Origin: Streptomyces uncialis
GTDB lineage: Bacteria; Actinomycetota; Actinomycetes; Streptomycetales; Streptomycetaceae
Direction of reading: 5' to 3'
Length of the DNA stretch: 64,000 bases
NCBI RefSeq assembly: GCF_036250755.1
Contig: NZ_CP109583.1
Location: 124,001-188,000 of the forward strand
Shown: in pieces, positions 62,503 to 64,000 of the stretch
Layout: each line of letters begins with the position of its first letter
Position numbering within the stretch: position 1 is the stretch's first letter
The notes under the pieces: model-generated
The model's database searches: none
The model's input: the letters and a program-made list of their open reading frames with translations, nothing else
Told to the model about the DNA's origin: nothing
Program-made: the position numbers and the translations under genes

Positions 62503-64000
62503 TCAGCAGGGACCGAGGTCCTGCCAGACGCCCCACTCGCCCGTGGTGCCGGGCGCGTTGCCCTGGGTCCACCACTTGGACTTCCACTGCTTGCCGCCGT
62601 GGCTCACGGTGGCGCCGCCCGGGTACTCGGTGGTGGCGTTCCACGGGGCCGCGGTGCAGGTGCCACCCGTACCGCCGTTGCCGCCATTGCCACCGTTACC
62701 GCCGTTGCCGCCCGTACCACCGGTGCCGCCGGTCGTGGTGCCCGAGCCGTCGGGCTCGACGACCGTCGTGCCGCGGGTGAGGTCACCGGCCAGACCGTAG
62801 GTCTTGGCGCCGATCTTGACGGTCCAGTTGGACGGGGTGGAGACGGGGAGGTAGTACACGAAGTCCAGCTCCATCGAGGCACCCGGGGCGATCGACTGCC
62901 AGGCCGGGATCTTCATGGAGACCCGGTGGAAGTCGCCCTTGAGTCCACCGACGTTGTTGCCCGTGTGGTCGCTGCGGATGACCGTGGCGTTGAAGCCGGA
63001 CTGGTCCTTGGCGTTGTTCGGCGCGGAGGTCCCGTAGTCGAACTGGAACTCCGTACCGCCGGGCAGCGCGCTCTTCGTGTTGTTGGTGATCTTCAGCTTC
63101 GGGCTGATGGGGTAGTTCTGGTCCCCCAGCTTGAAGCCGCCGAAGTCCACGTCCACGTTGACGGCCTCGGTGGGCAGCGCGATGTTGGACTTCTTCGCAC
63201 CGTAACCGGGGGCGGCCTTGAACTTGTTGTACATGAGGTTGGTCAGCGTGCTGCCGGCCTCGTACTGGCCCTTGGCCGCGTTCCAGTCGTAGTCGCCCGC
63301 GAGCTCCCAGATCATGGTGCCGCCGAGGCCCTTGTTGACCACGTAGTCGGCCTTCGCGCCGATGGACTGCTCGTCCTCGGTGGAGATGAAGACCTTCTTC
63401 TGGGCGTTCCACAGCCACGGCGCCACGAGCGTGTTGTCGTACTTGCGGACGTAGCTGCCCTGGAGCTGGGTGTCGGCCGGGAGACCGAACTTCGTCATGT
63501 AGTCGCCGACGACACCCTTTTCGAGGTTCTTGGCGTGCCACATCGGGTTGAACCCGGCGGGGGCTTCCTTGCCGCTGGTGTCCTTGTCGTGCCAGACGTT
63601 GTCGACGCCCACCGCGCCGTCACCGCACTTGGTGAGACCGGAACCGGCCGGGCAGGACGTGGCCGCGGCCTTGCCCCACAGTCCGTCGGTGCCGCCCTGG
63701 ACGTTCTTCCAGCCGCGGGTGTAGTACGGCAGACCGATGTTGATCCGGCCGGGGGGCATCGAACCGCGGAAGTACTGGTACGACCAGTCGGTGTTGAGGT
63801 ACCCGATACCGCCGTACTGGGCGGTGCCGTAGATGTTGGCGCCCGCGAGCTCGGAGTCCTTGCCGTCGTCGTACAGCGCGGCCTGCGGACCGACGTGCTC
63901 GTTCCATGTGCCGTGCAGGTCGTACGACATGATGTTGAGGTAGTCCAGGTACTTCTGCACCTGGAACGTCTCCATGCCGCGCAGCAGATAGCCGGACGAC
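62503..64000 (-). CDS. Secreted GH18 chitinase, C-terminal part (5' end outside window)
   Basis: The frame is open to the window edge (…[30 protein letters not shown]…). The visible GH18 part has [17 protein letters not shown] (post-catalytic strand with the conserved Tyr/Asp), GLPYYTRGW and [14 protein letters not shown]; the catalytic DxxDxDxE lies upstream of the visible region. After it comes a beta-sandwich carbohydrate-binding-like module (~280-400 of the visible part: [29 protein letters not shown]), a Gly/Thr-rich linker (TGGTGGNGGNGGNGG) and a C-terminal chitin-binding module ([37 protein letters not shown]), a CBM5/12 type. The enzyme degrades chitin outside the cell. The long Asn-Gly linker is encoded by a short direct repeat that may vary in length. 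Confidence 0.9.
   Translation of the reverse strand, partial: SSGYLLRGMETFQVQKYLDYLNIMSYDLHGTWNEHVGPQAALYDDGKDSELAGANIYGTAQYGGIGYLNTDWSYQYFRGSMPPGRINIGLPYYTRGWKNVQGGTDGLWGKAAATSCPAGSGLTKCGDGAVGVDNVWHDKDTSGKEAPAGFNPMWHAKNLEKGVVGDYMTKFGLPADTQLQGSYVRKYDNTLVAPWLWNAQKKVFISTEDEQSIGAKADYVVNKGLGGTMIWELAGDYDWNAAKGQYEAGSTLTNLMYNKFKAAPGYGAKKSNIALPTEAVNVDVDFGGFKLGDQNYPISPKLKITNNTKSALPGGTEFQFDYGTSAPNNAKDQSGFNATVIRSDHTGNNVGGLKGDFHRVSMKIPAWQSIAPGASMELDFVYYLPVSTPSNWTVKIGAKTYGLAGDLTRGTTVVEPDGSGTTTGGTGGTGGNGGNGGNGGNGGTGGTCTAAPWNATTEYPGGATVSHGGKQWKSKWWTQGNAPGTTGEWGVWQDLGPC

Overview
The window is a very GC-rich actinobacterial chromosome segment, almost certainly Streptomyces. Third-codon positions are nearly all G or C, GTG and TTG starts are common, and translationally coupled ATGA/GTGA overlaps recur. 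It also carries an AfsA-like butenolide/butyrolactone-type synthase, a DmdR/IdeR-type iron box and many secreted hydrolases. I saw no rRNA, tRNA, CRISPR array, transposase or prophage. The content looks like accessory or arm-type chromosome: nutrient scavenging, iron uptake, small regulons, and one locus that resembles a conflict (defence/cell-death) system.

Layout. 1-5000: the end of an iron/siderophore operon, with a siderophore-interacting protein fused to a methyltransferase-like domain, followed by a heterodimeric ABC exporter-fold pair whose ATP sites are degenerate in a complementary way. 5100-12240: small secreted proteins, an apparently frameshifted amidase divergent from a TetR regulator with twin operators, a TIGR04222-type membrane protein, a minisatellite, and an MFS drug exporter divergent from an HxlR regulator. 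12400-16940: a light/redox signalling block with a GAF-PP2C (RsbU/SpoIIE-like) phosphatase, a coupled single-domain response regulator, and a complete bacteriophytochrome kinase transcribed towards it with overlapping 3' ends. 17330-20400: an FSP1/AIF-like FAD oxidoreductase with two MarR-type operators, its probable MarR repressor, and an AlkZ-like DNA glycosylase. 20680-25150: a CBM3-GH16 secreted hydrolase, an HtaA haem-uptake type protein with an iron box, and an SDR. 25290-34270: a hypothetical HTH-tailed protein, an acyltransferase, then a divergent cluster of a Nudix-like protein, a 1,510-residue caspase-NTPase-beta-propeller protein and an LCAT-like lipase, ending at a 7-bp tandem array. 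34266-39000: a PH-domain-like membrane protein, an L,D-transpeptidase-like protein, and a saccharopine-dehydrogenase-like/TetR operon with two operators. 39090-42895: an AfsA-like protein divergent from an acyl/aryl-CoA ligase and a coupled methyltransferase. 43016-52157: a small secreted protein, a decayed PucR regulator, a Clp-N-domain-only protein, a NarL-type two-component system, a phospholipase D-like secreted protein, an ASCH-like protein and a small membrane protein. 52488-64000: an imine-reductase-like enzyme, small secreted proteins, a fused SecDF, a complete FecCD-type ferric-siderophore importer, an acidic hypothetical protein and the 3' part of a GH18 chitinase.

How genes work together. 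Three separate loci point to iron acquisition (1-5000, the HtaA gene with its iron box, 57466-61600). Four regulators sit beside targets with visible inverted-repeat operators or a shared divergent promoter (TetR/amidase, HxlR/MFS, MarR/oxidoreductase, TetR/saccharopine-dehydrogenase-like). The strongest candidate for an undescribed system is the caspase-NTPase-propeller/lipase/Nudix-like cluster at 26929-34151. Two genes carry single-base frameshifts (amidase near 7636, PucR near 43967); these are either real decay or assembly errors and are flagged.
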